A stretch of DNA of 47,611 nt, taken from positions 1 to 47,611 of the forward strand of contig CANGTM010000006.1 of NCBI GenBank assembly GCA_947456825.1, read 5' to 3'. The DNA comes from Chitinophagaceae bacterium (GTDB taxonomy: Bacteria > Bacteroidota > Bacteroidia > Chitinophagales > Chitinophagaceae). The translations under genes and the position numbers were made by a program. This document shows, in pieces, positions 7,268 through 16,885 of the stretch; within the stretch, counting starts at the first letter, position 1; each line of letters begins with the position of its first letter. Below the pieces are notes generated by a model. It had not been told where the DNA came from, did not search any database, and saw only the letters and a list, made by a program, of their open reading frames with translations.

Positions 7268-9343
7268 TTATAAGGGTTGTTTGGCGACCATCGTCAAGAT
7301 GGTGGCAATGCCGGTTATTTCTTGGTTTTCGTCGAGTATTTCGACCAGCCATTTTACAATGCCTTTTTCGATGTCATCTCCTCTTTTTATGTCGGCAGGG
7401 TTATCGACAATACGTTTGTCTTGCAACAATTTTTCTTTGCAGGTAAACCGAATCTGTATCTCACTTCCGGGGTAAACGGGCTTGGTAAATCGAAGTTCAT
7501 CGATGCCGTAGTTAAGCAATACCGGATTTTTATCGTAGCTGTCCACGAAGAGGCCGGCGGCTAAACTCATGATCAAGTAGCCGTGGGCTACTTGTCGTTC
7601 GAACATGGTGCCCTCGAAATCGGTCTCTTTGATGTGGGCATAAAAATGATCGCCACTCAGGTCGGCAAACCGGTCAATGTCCTCAGCGGTGATCATTCTC
7701 TTTTTTGTGATCAACTGGTCTCCGATCTGCAACTCCTCAAAATACTTTTTAAAAGGGTGTTTGCCGGGATCCTTACCCTCGGCATAGGGTTGGTAGACCG
7801 ATGTAATGGCCGTGATCATAGTGGGAGATCCTTGTAAGGCCGTGCGTTGCAGATAATGTTTAACACCGCGAATACCGCCCATCTCTTCTCCACCTCCGGC
7901 GCGACCGGGTCCGCCATGTACCAGTAAGGGCAAGGGAGAGCCATGGCCGGTACTTTCTTTGGCGCATGCACGGTTCAAGACCAGGATTCTCCCGTGGTGA
8001 GAGGCAGCGCCAATCACATATTGACGGGCCTCTTGCGTATCGTTGGTTACAATGGTAGTAACCAGACTTCCCTTTCCTTTTTTACTCAGGGCGATGGCTT
8101 CGTCGATACCTTGATAGGGCATTAAAGTGCTTACCGGCCCAAAGGCCTCGATCTCGTGCGGCGTATTGGTGGCAAAGGGAGAGTCATTGCGCAGTAGCAA
8201 TGGAGAAAGGAATGCTCCTTTTTCTGCATCGGCATCTAGCACGCTTACACTGTCTAGCGATCCATAGATGAGTTGCGAGGAGGCTAGTAGTTTCTGTACT
8301 TGTGCCAGTACTTCATTTCGCTGCTGTTGTCCTGCCAACGAGCCCATTCTTACTTTTTCGTTGTAGGGAGATCCGATCACTGTTTGTGCCAGCGCCTTTT
8401 GTAATGAATGGGTCATGGCATCGAGATGACGAGCCGGAACAAAGATGCGACGCACCCCTGTGCAACGCTGCCCGGCTTTGAGGGTCATTTCTTTTCGTAC
8501 TTCTTTTATAAAGAGCTCCCACTCCGGGTCGTCCGGTTGTACGGATTCGCCCAGTACAATGCAATTGAGACTGTCGGCTTCCATGTTAAAGGGAACATTA
8601 TTATCGAGTATCGCCGGTATTTTTTTGAGCAGGACACCGGTGGCGGCGCTACCCGTAAAGGTGACCACATCTTGACTATCTACCCAATGTAGCAGATCGC
8701 CGCTGCTGCCACAGATCAGTTGGAGCGATCCTTCCGGAAAGATCTTGCTATTTATAATTTCGCGAAATACGGCTTCGGTGAGATACGAGGTCGCGGTGGC
8801 GGGCTTTACGATAGCCGGAACACCGGCCAGTAGATTAACCGCGATCTTCTCGAGCATTCCCCAGACAGGAAAATTAAAAGCATTGATATGGATGGCCACC
8901 CCTTCTTTAGGCACTAGAATGTGCGTGCCCATAAAACTGTTGCCTTTGCTAAGGTTATGACTTTCTCCGTCTATGCAAAACGTCTCGTTCGGAAACTTTC
9001 TTCGTAACGAGGCATTCGAAAAAAGATTACCGATTCCTCCTTCGATATCTACCCAGCTGTCGGCCTTGGTAGCTCCGCTTCGGTAACTAAGGGCATAGAA
9101 GGCAGGCAAGTGTTTTTGCAAGTGAAAGGCGAGGGCTTTGAGTCGATTCCCTCTTTCGTGAAAAGTGAGTTGGCGAAGTGCCGGATTTCCTTTCTGCCGC
9201 GCATAGTCGATCATGGATTTGAAATCGACTCCCTGTGTGCTTGTAGTACCAAAGGGCTCACCGGTAACCGCATCGAAAAGAGGCTGTTCGTTACCTTGTC
9301 CGCGAAACCATTGTCCGGTTACATAGTTTTGAAGTTGAAGCAT
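7268..9343 (-). CDS. paaZ: Phenylacetate degradation bifunctional protein PaaZ (aldehyde dehydrogenase plus MaoC hydratase)
   Basis: In aerobic phenylacetate catabolism PaaZ hydrolyses the oxepin-CoA ring and oxidises the resulting aldehyde with NADP+. The 691-residue protein has the full fusion: an N-terminal aldehyde dehydrogenase domain (about 1-520) with the catalytic pair E255 and C294 (QRCTG), and a C-terminal MaoC-like R-specific hydratase domain (about 535-690) with D565 and H570 in SGDHFYAH. Length and residue numbers agree closely with E. coli PaaZ. The remaining paa genes (paaABCDE, paaK) are not in this window; only a hydratase/isomerase gene follows. It heads a minus-strand unit of three genes. 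Confidence 0.93.
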   Translation of the reverse strand: MLQLQNYVTGQWFRGQGNEQPLFDAVTGEPFGTTSTQGVDFKSMIDYARQKGNPALRQLTFHERGNRLKALAFHLQKHLPAFYALSYRSGATKADSWVDIEGGIGNLFSNASLRRKFPNETFCIDGESHNLSKGNSFMGTHILVPKEGVAIHINAFNFPVWGMLEKIAVNLLAGVPAIVKPATATSYLTEAVFREIINSKIFPEGSLQLICGSSGDLLHWVDSQDVVTFTGSAATGVLLKKIPAILDNNVPFNMEADSLNCIVLGESVQPDDPEWELFIKEVRKEMTLKAGQRCTGVRRIFVPARHLDAMTHSLQKALAQTVIGSPYNEKVRMGSLAGQQQRNEVLAQVQKLLASSQLIYGSLDSVSVLDADAEKGAFLSPLLLRNDSPFATNTPHEIEAFGPVSTLMPYQGIDEAIALSKKGKGSLVTTIVTNDTQEARQYVIGAASHHGRILVLNRACAKESTGHGSPLPLLVHGGPGRAGGGEEMGGIRGVKHYLQRTALQGSPTMITAITSVYQPYAEGKDPGKHPFKKYFEELQIGDQLITKKRMITAEDIDRFADLSGDHFYAHIKETDFEGTMFERQVAHGYLIMSLAAGLFVDSYDKNPVLLNYGIDELRFTKPVYPGSEIQIRFTCKEKLLQDKRIVDNPADIKRGDDIEKGIVKWLVEILDENQEITGIATILTMVAKQPL

Positions 9344-9368
9344 AGGGTAGAGGGGTACTAATTTACCC

Positions 9369-9376
9369 CAAAATTA
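9369..9376 (-). promoter_or_regulatory. -7 promoter core (TAATTTTG) of paaZ
   Basis: Exact minus-strand TAnnTTTG, 25 bases before the paaZ ATG, in the 78-base divergent gap shared with the lipoprotein gene. The plus-strand boxes start only 20 bases away, so the two promoters must overlap. Confidence 0.5.
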
Positions 9377-9396
9377 GCCGAACCACGCTTGTCTTT

Positions 9397-9414
9397 TACA
9401 TTTGGGTATCTTTG
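9397..9414 (+). promoter_or_regulatory. Two tandem -7 promoter cores (TACATTTG, TATCTTTG) before the small lipoprotein gene
   Basis: Two exact TAnnTTTG octamers, at 9397-9404 and 9407-9414, sit 10 bases apart (one helical turn). The second ends 7 bases before ATG 9422. A TTG at 9389-9391 could serve as a slightly close -33 element for the second. Confidence 0.45.
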
Positions 9415-9421
9415 TTTTCTA

Positions 9422-9904
9422 ATGAATACTATTATGCGTACTACGTTTAATTTAGTCTTTTCGATAGGTATCGTTTTGCTTTTTACCGCCTGTCAAGGCC
9501 CATCCGGTCATTCGGAGCACGGCTCCGGTCATGTATCCGCCCAACCTTTGTCGGCCGATGATAGTCTATACCATCGTGTGATGGACATCCACGACGAAGT
9601 GATGCCTAAAATGGGTAAGGTGCGGGGAGCGCAGCAACGGGCACAGCAACGCCTCGACTCGCTGGCCAAGCAAGCGGGCAGCGCCAATAAAGCGTATCGT
9701 CAACAATTGGAGCAACTGATCGGGGATCTAAATTATGCCGACTTTGCCATGGATAAATGGATGGTCGAGTTCAATATGGATTCTGCAAAAGACAACAAGG
9801 CTCTTCGGTTGCGTTATTTTCAGGAAGAGCTAGAGAAAGTACAGAAGGTCAAGACAGCCATTTTGGGTAGTTTGGCTGCGGCCGATAGCCTTATTCGCCA
9901 GTAA
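9422..9904 (+). CDS. Small helical lipoprotein of unknown function
   Basis: A 160-residue protein with a hydrophobic leader ending in LLFTAC, a near-standard lipobox with the acceptor Cys at about residue 24, so it is probably a lipoprotein. A His/Ser/Gly-rich linker follows, then an almost wholly helical charged region with many Gln, Lys and Glu residues (for example GAQQRAQQRLDSLAKQ), likely a coiled coil. Similar Chitinophagaceae proteins are sometimes labelled viral A-type inclusion protein because of coiled-coil similarity, which says nothing about function. ATG 9434 is an alternative start. Its stop codon overlaps the next start by one base (TAATG), so it is coupled to the EEP-family gene. 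Confidence 0.75.
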   Translation: MNTIMRTTFNLVFSIGIVLLFTACQGPSGHSEHGSGHVSAQPLSADDSLYHRVMDIHDEVMPKMGKVRGAQQRAQQRLDSLAKQAGSANKAYRQQLEQLIGDLNYADFAMDKWMVEFNMDSAKDNKALRLRYFQEELEKVQKVKTAILGSLAAADSLIRQ

Positions 9905-11028
9905 TGAAGAAGAGTCGACTTCGGTTATTTACCAAAAAATTTGTGTTCTTGGCCAACGTGCTGGCAGTGGCCCTTTTCTTATTATCATGCTTGATTCCCC
10001 TTTTGCACCCGCAACAGTGGTGGTGGGTTTCGCTCATGGGGCTTGCCTTTCCGTTCTTGCTTTTTATCGTGATTAGTTTTCTGGTGGGCTGGTTAGTATT
10101 GCTCAAGTTCAGACTCGCGCTGCTTTCAGTTAGCGCGCTGATATTGGGATACAAAAGCATCGGCGTGTTCATTGCCTTTAATGCCCCTGTTACCTTCGAG
10201 ATAAAAAAAGATACGAAGTCAATTCGGGTGGTCAGCTGGAACGTGGCTCGTTTTATTGAGTTGACACGTAACAACAATCGCGGAAGTTTGACCCGAAAAA
10301 AAATGTTAGCGCTACTGGCCGAGCAAAAGGCCGATGTGCTGTGCTTACAAGAGTTCTATACGTCTGATAATCCGGTCTACTACGACAACATTACCTCTAT
10401 TCGCAAGCAACTTGGCTATCCCTATTTTTATTTTAGCAAAGATCTGGATGGCGACCTTAATTACTACAGCTCGGTGATCTTCTCACGCTATCCCATTGTC
10501 GATAGTGGGATGGTCCGTTTTCCGCGTCCGTCTCAGCCCGAGGTCTTGCTACAGGCCGATATACGGACGAACGATGGAGTGATTCGCGTTTTTACTACCC
10601 ATCTTCAATCACAGCGATTCGATAAGCAAGATTATCGGCGCATAGAAAAGATCCGTGGCCGAGAAGACAGTCTGGTTCAACATTTTATTCCCATCGTCGG
10701 AAAATTAAAGAAAGGGGTGGTCATCAGAAGCCTTCAGGCCGATATGATCGCCTCGCTGCTGACCGATTCGCCGCACCCTGTTATTTTGGCCGCCGATCTC
10801 AACGATGTCCCTAACTCATACACTTATTTCACCGTGCGGGGCACCCTGCAGGATGCCTTCTTGCAACGGGGCTATGGATTGGGCCGTACTTTTCGCGGAC
10901 TATCACCGACCCTGCGCATCGATTATATTTTTGCCGATCGACGTTTTGCCGTGCAGCAGTTCAAGCGGGTCAAAAAGGATTATTCCGATCATTATATGCT
11001 TGTGACCGACCTGCAATTACAGCGCTAG
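9904..11028 (+). CDS. Membrane-anchored endonuclease/exonuclease/phosphatase family protein
   Basis: A 374-residue protein with three N-terminal membrane helices within about residues 12-100, followed by an EEP (DNase I/AP-endonuclease-fold) domain facing the periplasm or outside. Family motifs are visible: VVSWNVARF, the metal-binding glutamate in DVLCLQEFY, VFTTHLQS, the LAADLNDVPNS motif with catalytic Asp and Asn, the IDYIF strand and the final SDHYML with the catalytic His. The substrate is not predictable; family members act on DNA, inositol phosphates or sphingolipids. The start overlaps the preceding stop codon by one base, so the two are probably one operon. Confidence 0.88.
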   Translation: MKKSRLRLFTKKFVFLANVLAVALFLLSCLIPLLHPQQWWWVSLMGLAFPFLLFIVISFLVGWLVLLKFRLALLSVSALILGYKSIGVFIAFNAPVTFEIKKDTKSIRVVSWNVARFIELTRNNNRGSLTRKKMLALLAEQKADVLCLQEFYTSDNPVYYDNITSIRKQLGYPYFYFSKDLDGDLNYYSSVIFSRYPIVDSGMVRFPRPSQPEVLLQADIRTNDGVIRVFTTHLQSQRFDKQDYRRIEKIRGREDSLVQHFIPIVGKLKKGVVIRSLQADMIASLLTDSPHPVILAADLNDVPNSYTYFTVRGTLQDAFLQRGYGLGRTFRGLSPTLRIDYIFADRRFAVQQFKRVKKDYSDHYMLVTDLQLQR

Positions 11029-11074
11029 GCAAGCACTGCTATTCGATTCCATTTATTTTAATCATCTTTGCCAT

Positions 11075-12577
11075 ATGGCCGAGCTTCGTATCTATAATTC
11101 GCTGACCCGACAAAAAGAAGTTTTTACCCCCTTGGTGCCCGGGCACGTGGGCATGTATGTCTGTGGTCCCACCGTAAGTGGGGAGAGTCATCTGGGTCAT
11201 GCCCGTCCTTACATTACATTCGATGTAGTCTATCGTTATTTACAAACCCTTGGGTATAAAGTTCGCTATGTACGCAACATAACCGATGCCGGGCATTTTG
11301 AAGAAGAAGGGCGTGAGGCCACCGATAAGATCGCCGAAAAAGCGAAACTAGAGCAGCTCGAACCCATGGAGCTGGTTCATAAGTATACGCGCCTATTTCA
11401 CTGGGCCATGGAGCAGTTCAACACCTTGCCTCCTTCGGTGGAGCCTACTGCTACAGGACATATTGTAGAGCAGATCGGGATGATCGAGCAGTTGATCGCA
11501 GCCGGCTTTGCCTATGAAGTTCAGGGGTCAGTTTATTTTGATGTTAAGAAATACGCGGCCAGTTACGACTATGGCAAACTCAGCGGGCGAATTATAGATG
11601 AGTTGCTCACAACTACTCGCGAGTTGGACGGCCAAGAAGATAAAAAAGACCGTACCGATTTTGCGCTTTGGAAGGCGGCCGCACCCGAACATATCATGCG
11701 CTGGCAAAGTCCCTGGGGGGTTGGTTATCCGGGCTGGCATATTGAGTGTTCTGCCATGGCCACCAAGTACCTCGGTAAGCAATTCGATATTCACGGCGGC
11801 GGTATGGACCTGCTTTTCCCACATCACGAAAGTGAGATCGCGCAAAGCACCATCTGTAACCACCAGGCACCGGTTCGCTATTGGATGCACAACAATATGA
11901 TCACCATCAATGGGCGTAAGATGGGAAAGAGCTACAATAATGTGATTCGCCTTACCGAACTTTTTAGCGGCTCGCATCCCTTGCTCGAGAAGGCCTATCA
12001 TCCTATGACGGTACGCTTCTTTATTCTGCAAACGCACTATAGCAGCACACTTGACTTTAGCAACGAGGCTTTACAAGCCGCCGAGAAAGGCCTGAAGCGC
12101 TTATGGGAAGCCTACCAAAAATTAAAGAAGATCGATTACGTACAAAAGGGCGCACCGGGTAATGGAACCGATGAGGCACTCACCCAAACCGTCAATCGGT
12201 TGCTTGGTGAAGTCCCTTCATTTATGAACGATGATTTTAGTACCGCCAAGGTACTGGCGAACTTTTTTGAATTGGTACCGGTCATTAACGCTATCTATGA
12301 TGGGCATACACCGGCTGGTGCGCTAAGTGCTTCGACCCTTTTGCATATGCAAAAAGAAATGACCCACTGGCTCGAAACAGTTTTAGGTTTACAGGGAATG
12401 GAGGAAGGAGGGCATGATAAATTAGAGCAGGTGATGAACCTGTTGATAGATATTCGCAAAGAGGCTCGTGGTCGAAAAGATTTTATGACATCCGATAAGA
12501 TACGTGACCGGCTGGCCAGTGTGGGCATTCAATTGAAAGATGAGAAAGGCGGCGAGATGACCTGGCGGATCGATTAA
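11075..12577 (+). CDS. cysS: Cysteine-tRNA ligase
   Basis: Class I aminoacyl-tRNA synthetase that charges tRNA-Cys. The 500-residue protein has the zinc and active-site signature CGPTV (C30), the HIGH-type motif HLGH (39-42), the further zinc-site region with C225 in WHIECSAM and the FPHHESE segment, the KMSKS variant KMGKS (282-286), and the C-terminal DALR-like tail RKDFMTSDKIRDRL. A near-consensus promoter box, CATCTTTG (11063-11070, one mismatch), ends 4 bases before the ATG. Its end overlaps the convergent YitT gene by 4 bases. Confidence 0.97.
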   Translation: MAELRIYNSLTRQKEVFTPLVPGHVGMYVCGPTVSGESHLGHARPYITFDVVYRYLQTLGYKVRYVRNITDAGHFEEEGREATDKIAEKAKLEQLEPMELVHKYTRLFHWAMEQFNTLPPSVEPTATGHIVEQIGMIEQLIAAGFAYEVQGSVYFDVKKYAASYDYGKLSGRIIDELLTTTRELDGQEDKKDRTDFALWKAAAPEHIMRWQSPWGVGYPGWHIECSAMATKYLGKQFDIHGGGMDLLFPHHESEIAQSTICNHQAPVRYWMHNNMITINGRKMGKSYNNVIRLTELFSGSHPLLEKAYHPMTVRFFILQTHYSSTLDFSNEALQAAEKGLKRLWEAYQKLKKIDYVQKGAPGNGTDEALTQTVNRLLGEVPSFMNDDFSTAKVLANFFELVPVINAIYDGHTPAGALSASTLLHMQKEMTHWLETVLGLQGMEEGGHDKLEQVMNLLIDIRKEARGRKDFMTSDKIRDRLASVGIQLKDEKGGEMTWRID

Positions 12578-13548
12578 TGCTTGAGGGGTCTCTTTTTAAT
12601 TCTACCTCCTTTTGTCTCCTTGACGGGATTCATGACCACAAAGGCAGTAGGTGTTATCTTATCGATCTCTGTATTCAGCTTGTTGATCTCTAATCTTGTG
12701 ATGACCGTGTAGAGAATGTCGAGGTCTCTTTTCTCTCCTCGTTTGCCATAGCCTCCTTTTCCTTGGTATACCGTAACCCCTCTTCCCAAAACGTTTATGA
12801 TCATCTCTCGTATCTCTTCGCTATGCGATGATACGATCGTTACCCCTATGTATTCTTCGATGCCCTCTACAATAAAATCAAGCATTTTTGAGGCTACCAT
12901 ATAGGTGATGATGGAATACAAGGCCACTTCGATACTTAACAAGTATGCCGCCAGCGAAAAGATGATAATGTTAATGACCAGAATAATATCGCCGATGGTA
13001 GTACCGAGCTTTCTACTGAGGTAGATGGCGAGCACCTCGGTACCATCTATGACCGCTCCGCCTCGTACGGCGAGTCCAATGCCCGCTCCCAAAAAAAATC
13101 CTCCAAAGACCGCTACCAATACCTTGTCTTGTGTGACCAGTGGAAAGTCTACATAGGCCAGGCAAAGGGAAAGTCCGGCAATGGCCAGTGCCGTTTTAAT
13201 GGCAAAAGTGCTACCTAAAATGCGATGCCCCATAATTACAAAAGGAATGTTGACCAGTGGAATAAACATCCAAAGCGGGGTAGCGCTTAGCGTGGTTAAC
13301 AACAGGGAGATTCCCGTGGCTCCGCCATCGATGAAGTGATTGGGAAGCAACAGTGCCTTAAGTCCAAAGGAGGCAGAGATGATGCCGAGTAAAATAAAAA
13401 TGACATCGCGTAAAAGATTTCGTACAACGATCTTTCTGGCTCGGTATCGTCTGGCCTTTCGATAGTGGGTCAGCATATGCTCAAAGACCTGGTCTTGTGC
13501 ACGGGTCCAAAAAAGTGAATTGATGATGTCTTGTAAACGCTGCCACAT
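12574..13548 (-). CDS. YitT family membrane protein with DUF2179 domain
   Basis: Inner-membrane protein of 324 residues in the YitT family. An amphipathic N-terminal stretch (about 60 residues) is followed by five to six membrane helices, among them the segments around FILLGIISASFGLKAL and the repeat-like HFIDGGATGISLLL and GAVIDGTEVLAI. A cytoplasmic C-terminal DUF2179 domain (about 225-310) carries the IREMIINVLGRGVTVYQGKGGY segment's typical order. No molecular function is established for the family. An in-frame GTG lies 12 bases upstream at 13560; ATG 13548 is preferred. It is the last gene of a unit with the S46 peptidase and dipeptide epimerase. Confidence 0.85.
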   Translation of the reverse strand: MWQRLQDIINSLFWTRAQDQVFEHMLTHYRKARRYRARKIVVRNLLRDVIFILLGIISASFGLKALLLPNHFIDGGATGISLLLTTLSATPLWMFIPLVNIPFVIMGHRILGSTFAIKTALAIAGLSLCLAYVDFPLVTQDKVLVAVFGGFFLGAGIGLAVRGGAVIDGTEVLAIYLSRKLGTTIGDIILVINIIIFSLAAYLLSIEVALYSIITYMVASKMLDFIVEGIEEYIGVTIVSSHSEEIREMIINVLGRGVTVYQGKGGYGKRGEKRDLDILYTVITRLEINKLNTEIDKITPTAFVVMNPVKETKGGRIKKRPLKH

Positions 13549-13571
13549 GGTAGATATCACTTAGTAGGTGA

Positions 13572-14699
13572 TTAGCTAAGGTGTATCGCCTCCATTTTTT
13601 CTAGCCATTCTTCGGCTATGGTAGCGCCTAGCCCGTTGCCTTCCGGTAATTGAATGACCCCGTTCTTTTCGTAGCGAATACCTCCGCTAACGGGATCTTG
13701 CCTAAACATAAGTGCGGTATCAAAATCATAATGCACGATCTGAGGGCTACAGCAAGCAAAATGAGCAAAGGCCGTCATGGCCAGTCGCGATTCGATCATA
13801 GCTCCAACCTGCAATTTGATGCAGGCTGCTTCGGCGAGTCGAACTATTCGTACTCCATTGCGAATACCTCCGGCTTTACCCAATTTAATATTAAAGTAGT
13901 CGCAGGCATCAAGGGCAATCAGGCGTGCGGCATCGTGATGATCACCACAGCATTCATCGGCCATAATGGCTATGGGACTTTCTTTTTTTACTTGTGGCAA
14001 CGAAGTATATAAATAGCGAGAGATAGGTTCCTCGCAATGTTCGATATTCAGCGGCGCCAGTGCTTGAAGGGTCTCAATGGCCTCAGGTACGGTCCAGCCT
14101 TGGTTGGCGTCGATGCGCAGCGGCACTGATGGACCTACCGCTTTACGGATGGCTTGCATACGAATCACATCGGTCTTGCCGTTCTTGCCCAATTTTACCT
14201 TGATGGCCGGATAACCTTGGTCCAAAATCTTCTTTGCATCTTGGGCCATCTTGTCGGGATCACCGATGCTTACGGTGTAGTCGGTGGTTATTCGTTTGGT
14301 ATTATCTCCCTGTAGCCATTTCCAAAGTGGAACCCCTGCTGCTTGCGAAGCCAGGTCGTGCAAGGCAATGTCAAAAGCACTTTTGATGCTGTTGTTGGCA
14401 TAAACTATAGTATCGAGCAGTTGCAGGCAACCATCGATGTCGAGCGCATTACGGCCTAGCAGTGCCTGGCCAAAGTATCGACCAATGGCCATGCAGGTCT
14501 CTTGGCTCTCCCCGTTAATAGGCATGTACGGACTGCATTCTCCAAATCCGATCAATCCTTCTCGGGTCTGAATTCGGACTACTACGTTGAGTGCATCGTC
14601 ATCTCTTCCGAGCGAAGTAATAAAGGGCTCTATCAGTGGAATACGCAGCGCGTAAAGACTGATCTTTTCGATATGTAGAGAAGATGACGTCAATGGCAC
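13572..14699 (-). CDS. Dipeptide epimerase (enolase superfamily, AE epimerase type)
   Basis: Cytoplasmic enolase-superfamily enzyme of the muconate-lactonizing subgroup, predicted to interconvert L and D residues in dipeptides. In 375 residues it has the lysine pair K167 and K169 (KVKLG), metal ligands D197 (RIDANQ), E223 (HCEEPI) and D248 (MADECC), and the opposing base K272 (NIKLGKAGG). Decisive for specificity is the D-x-D motif D325/D327 in HYDFDTALMF, which in this subgroup marks dipeptide epimerases by binding the dipeptide amino group. The start codon is GTG at 14699, 4 bases after the peptidase stop; no ATG is close. The neighbour produces dipeptides, which supports the assignment. 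Confidence 0.88.
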   Translation of the reverse strand: MPLTSSSLHIEKISLYALRIPLIEPFITSLGRDDDALNVVVRIQTREGLIGFGECSPYMPINGESQETCMAIGRYFGQALLGRNALDIDGCLQLLDTIVYANNSIKSAFDIALHDLASQAAGVPLWKWLQGDNTKRITTDYTVSIGDPDKMAQDAKKILDQGYPAIKVKLGKNGKTDVIRMQAIRKAVGPSVPLRIDANQGWTVPEAIETLQALAPLNIEHCEEPISRYLYTSLPQVKKESPIAIMADECCGDHHDAARLIALDACDYFNIKLGKAGGIRNGVRIVRLAEAACIKLQVGAMIESRLAMTAFAHFACCSPQIVHYDFDTALMFRQDPVSGGIRYEKNGVIQLPEGNGLGATIAEEWLEKMEAIHLS

Positions 14700-14703
14700 T
14701 AAA

Positions 14704-16866
14704 TTATTTGGCCAGGGTCAACTCGTTGATAAGATGTTTAGCTCCGCCTAGTTTATCGATGCACCAGAGTACGTAGCGAATATCAACACAAATAGTACGA
14801 TTCAGGTCCTTGTCAAAAGCCAGTTTATGGCTCAGGGCTTCATAATTGCCATCAAAGGCCAGTCCGATCAGCTCTCCTTTGTTATTGAGAACGGGTGAAC
14901 CTGAATTACCGCCGGTGATATCGTTAGTGGTAATAAATCCGATCACAAGGTCTTTGCGGGTGGGATCCATGTATTGGCCAAAATCCTTCTTCTTGATCAA
15001 TTCTACTTGTTGGGCAGGTAGATCGAACTCATAGTCACCAGCCTTGTATTTTTCGAGCAATCCCCGTGAGGTGGTTACATAGTCGTATTTGACGGCATCG
15101 CGCGGTTGATACGATTTTACATTTCCGTAGCTGACTCGCATGGTAAAGGTGGCATCGGGATACATCATCTTGGCCTTTACAGTATCCATTTCCATTACGC
15201 CTTTAAGATAGATTCTTCCGAACTCCGCATTCTTGGCATTGAATTGCTGCGAAAGGGGGCCGTACTTGCTATTGTAATTGCTTACAAAAGTGCTGGCATG
15301 GGCGAAGGCCGGATCGTTTTGTAAAATAACGGCATCGGGTTTGGCGATAAAGGAACTCCAGCGAGCATTATCGAAGATCATGGTCTTGGCAAATACATCC
15401 GCTGCATAACGGCGATAGGTATCGTCGTTATCGAGTGCCCCGTATTGGTTTTTAATAGTTCCATAAAAAGTAACGGGATGTTGCTGTTTGTCGACATCCT
15501 CGTAGAACATACGGGTTACTGTGGCCAGAATTTTTTCGTCGGAGGCTTTGTTGGAGGATTCTAAAAAGGCCTTTCGGGCTTGATCGGCCGCAGCGGTCGC
15601 TTTTTGAATATCGGCTGCCGAGCTGTTGCGGGCCAGCACCGATTCAAGTTGCATCAGTGAAGAAGCAAACGAAATGAGAGAGGAGCCCATAATACCCTCG
15701 CTCATATACACGCGGTGTTTGGCATAGGGTCTCCAGCTATCATACGCCTTGCCCCAATCGGTAAACAAGGTCTGGTATTCGGGTCTTGTAGCAGCCCAGG
15801 TGTTAAATGCGGTTTCCGCTTTTTGCTTTTGACCATACACGTCGTATTTCAGCAATTGCTTGGTCTCTCCGTCAAAGAATTTCCAGTAATTGGCAATGCT
15901 GGCATACGAAGAGGCCAGCTGCAATTTTACAGCCGGGTCTTTCTTCATCTCTTCGAACATGTATTTAAGACGGGCGTCCCTAAGCTTTACCAACGTAGGA
16001 TTATTGATGTCAGTAGCCAGCTTAATGCCATAGGAGCTTTCGTAACGGTTGGTGCTGCCGGGATACCCCCAGATCATCGCAAAATCGCCGTCTTTGAGTG
16101 GCTTGAGCGAAACCGGCAAGTGCCATTTGGGTTTATAGGCAATGTTATCCTTATTGTATTTAGCGGGCTTTCCGTTTGCATCGGTATAGACGCGGAATAC
16201 AGAGAAATCGCCGGTGTGACGAGGCCATTCCCAATTGTCGGTATCTCCTCCGAATTTACCTACGCTCTCTGGTGGTGTTCCAACGAGGCGTACATCACTA
16301 TGGCGCTGGTATACAAAAGCCAGAAACTGATTACCCTTAAATAGAGAACTTACGCGGGTCTCGATACTTTCATCGGCCTTACTCATTCTTTTATTGATGG
16401 CGGCTAGCACAGCTGCTTGTTTTTGAACGCGCTCGGCACCGCTGAGTCCTTTGAGTGAATCGAGTACTTCTTTTGTTACATCGTCGATACGCACCAAGAA
16501 CTGCACCGACAGACTCGTGGGGATCTCTTCGCTCATAGAGGCGGCATAGAAGCCGTCACGTAAATAATTTTTTTCAACACTGCTGGCCGTGGCGATGGCA
16601 TCGTATCCGCAGTGATGATTGGTAAATATCAGCCCTTTGCTGCTGACGATCTCTCCGGTGCAACCACCTCCGAAAATAATGATCGCGTCTTTAAGAGAAG
16701 GTTTATTGATCTGATAGAGTTGCTCTTTGGTGAGCTTGAGTCCTTTTTTCACCATGTCGTTGTAGACCTGCTGGCCCAGTAATAAGGGTAGCCACATGCC
16801 TTCGTCGGCTAGTATTTTTCCAATGAGACTTACAGAAAATAGTAGGGTAAGCAGATATTTTTTCAT
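14704..16866 (-). CDS. dpp7: S46 family dipeptidyl-peptidase, DPP7-type
   Basis: Exported serine exopeptidase that cuts dipeptides from the N-terminus of oligopeptides. The 720-residue protein has a clear signal peptide (KK, hydrophobic core, cleavage near LADEG) and the S46 catalytic triad: H85 in TNHHCGY, an Asp in PRHTGDF (about D220) and S655 in GGNSGSP. Numbering agrees with the characterised Porphyromonas enzymes. Residue 673, which is Arg in the Asp/Glu-specific DPP11 and Gly in the hydrophobic-specific DPP7, is Gly here (AFDGNYE), so a DPP7-type preference for hydrophobic P1 residues is predicted. It leads a unit with a dipeptide epimerase (4-base gap) and YitT. Confidence 0.93.
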   Translation of the reverse strand: MKKYLLTLLFSVSLIGKILADEGMWLPLLLGQQVYNDMVKKGLKLTKEQLYQINKPSLKDAIIIFGGGCTGEIVSSKGLIFTNHHCGYDAIATASSVEKNYLRDGFYAASMSEEIPTSLSVQFLVRIDDVTKEVLDSLKGLSGAERVQKQAAVLAAINKRMSKADESIETRVSSLFKGNQFLAFVYQRHSDVRLVGTPPESVGKFGGDTDNWEWPRHTGDFSVFRVYTDANGKPAKYNKDNIAYKPKWHLPVSLKPLKDGDFAMIWGYPGSTNRYESSYGIKLATDINNPTLVKLRDARLKYMFEEMKKDPAVKLQLASSYASIANYWKFFDGETKQLLKYDVYGQKQKAETAFNTWAATRPEYQTLFTDWGKAYDSWRPYAKHRVYMSEGIMGSSLISFASSLMQLESVLARNSSAADIQKATAAADQARKAFLESSNKASDEKILATVTRMFYEDVDKQQHPVTFYGTIKNQYGALDNDDTYRRYAADVFAKTMIFDNARWSSFIAKPDAVILQNDPAFAHASTFVSNYNSKYGPLSQQFNAKNAEFGRIYLKGVMEMDTVKAKMMYPDATFTMRVSYGNVKSYQPRDAVKYDYVTTSRGLLEKYKAGDYEFDLPAQQVELIKKKDFGQYMDPTRKDLVIGFITTNDITGGNSGSPVLNNKGELIGLAFDGNYEALSHKLAFDKDLNRTICVDIRYVLWCIDKLGGAKHLINELTLAK

Positions 16867-16885
16867 GGCGCAATTGTTTAGAGGG

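Noticed and set aside
11528-12037. Minus-strand open frame of 169 residues opposite cysS
   Set aside because: Antisense of conserved synthetase motifs; no independent support.
15715-16344. Plus-strand open frame of 209 residues opposite the S46 peptidase
   Set aside because: The opposite strand encodes conserved catalytic segments of DPP7; this frame shows no recognisable motif.
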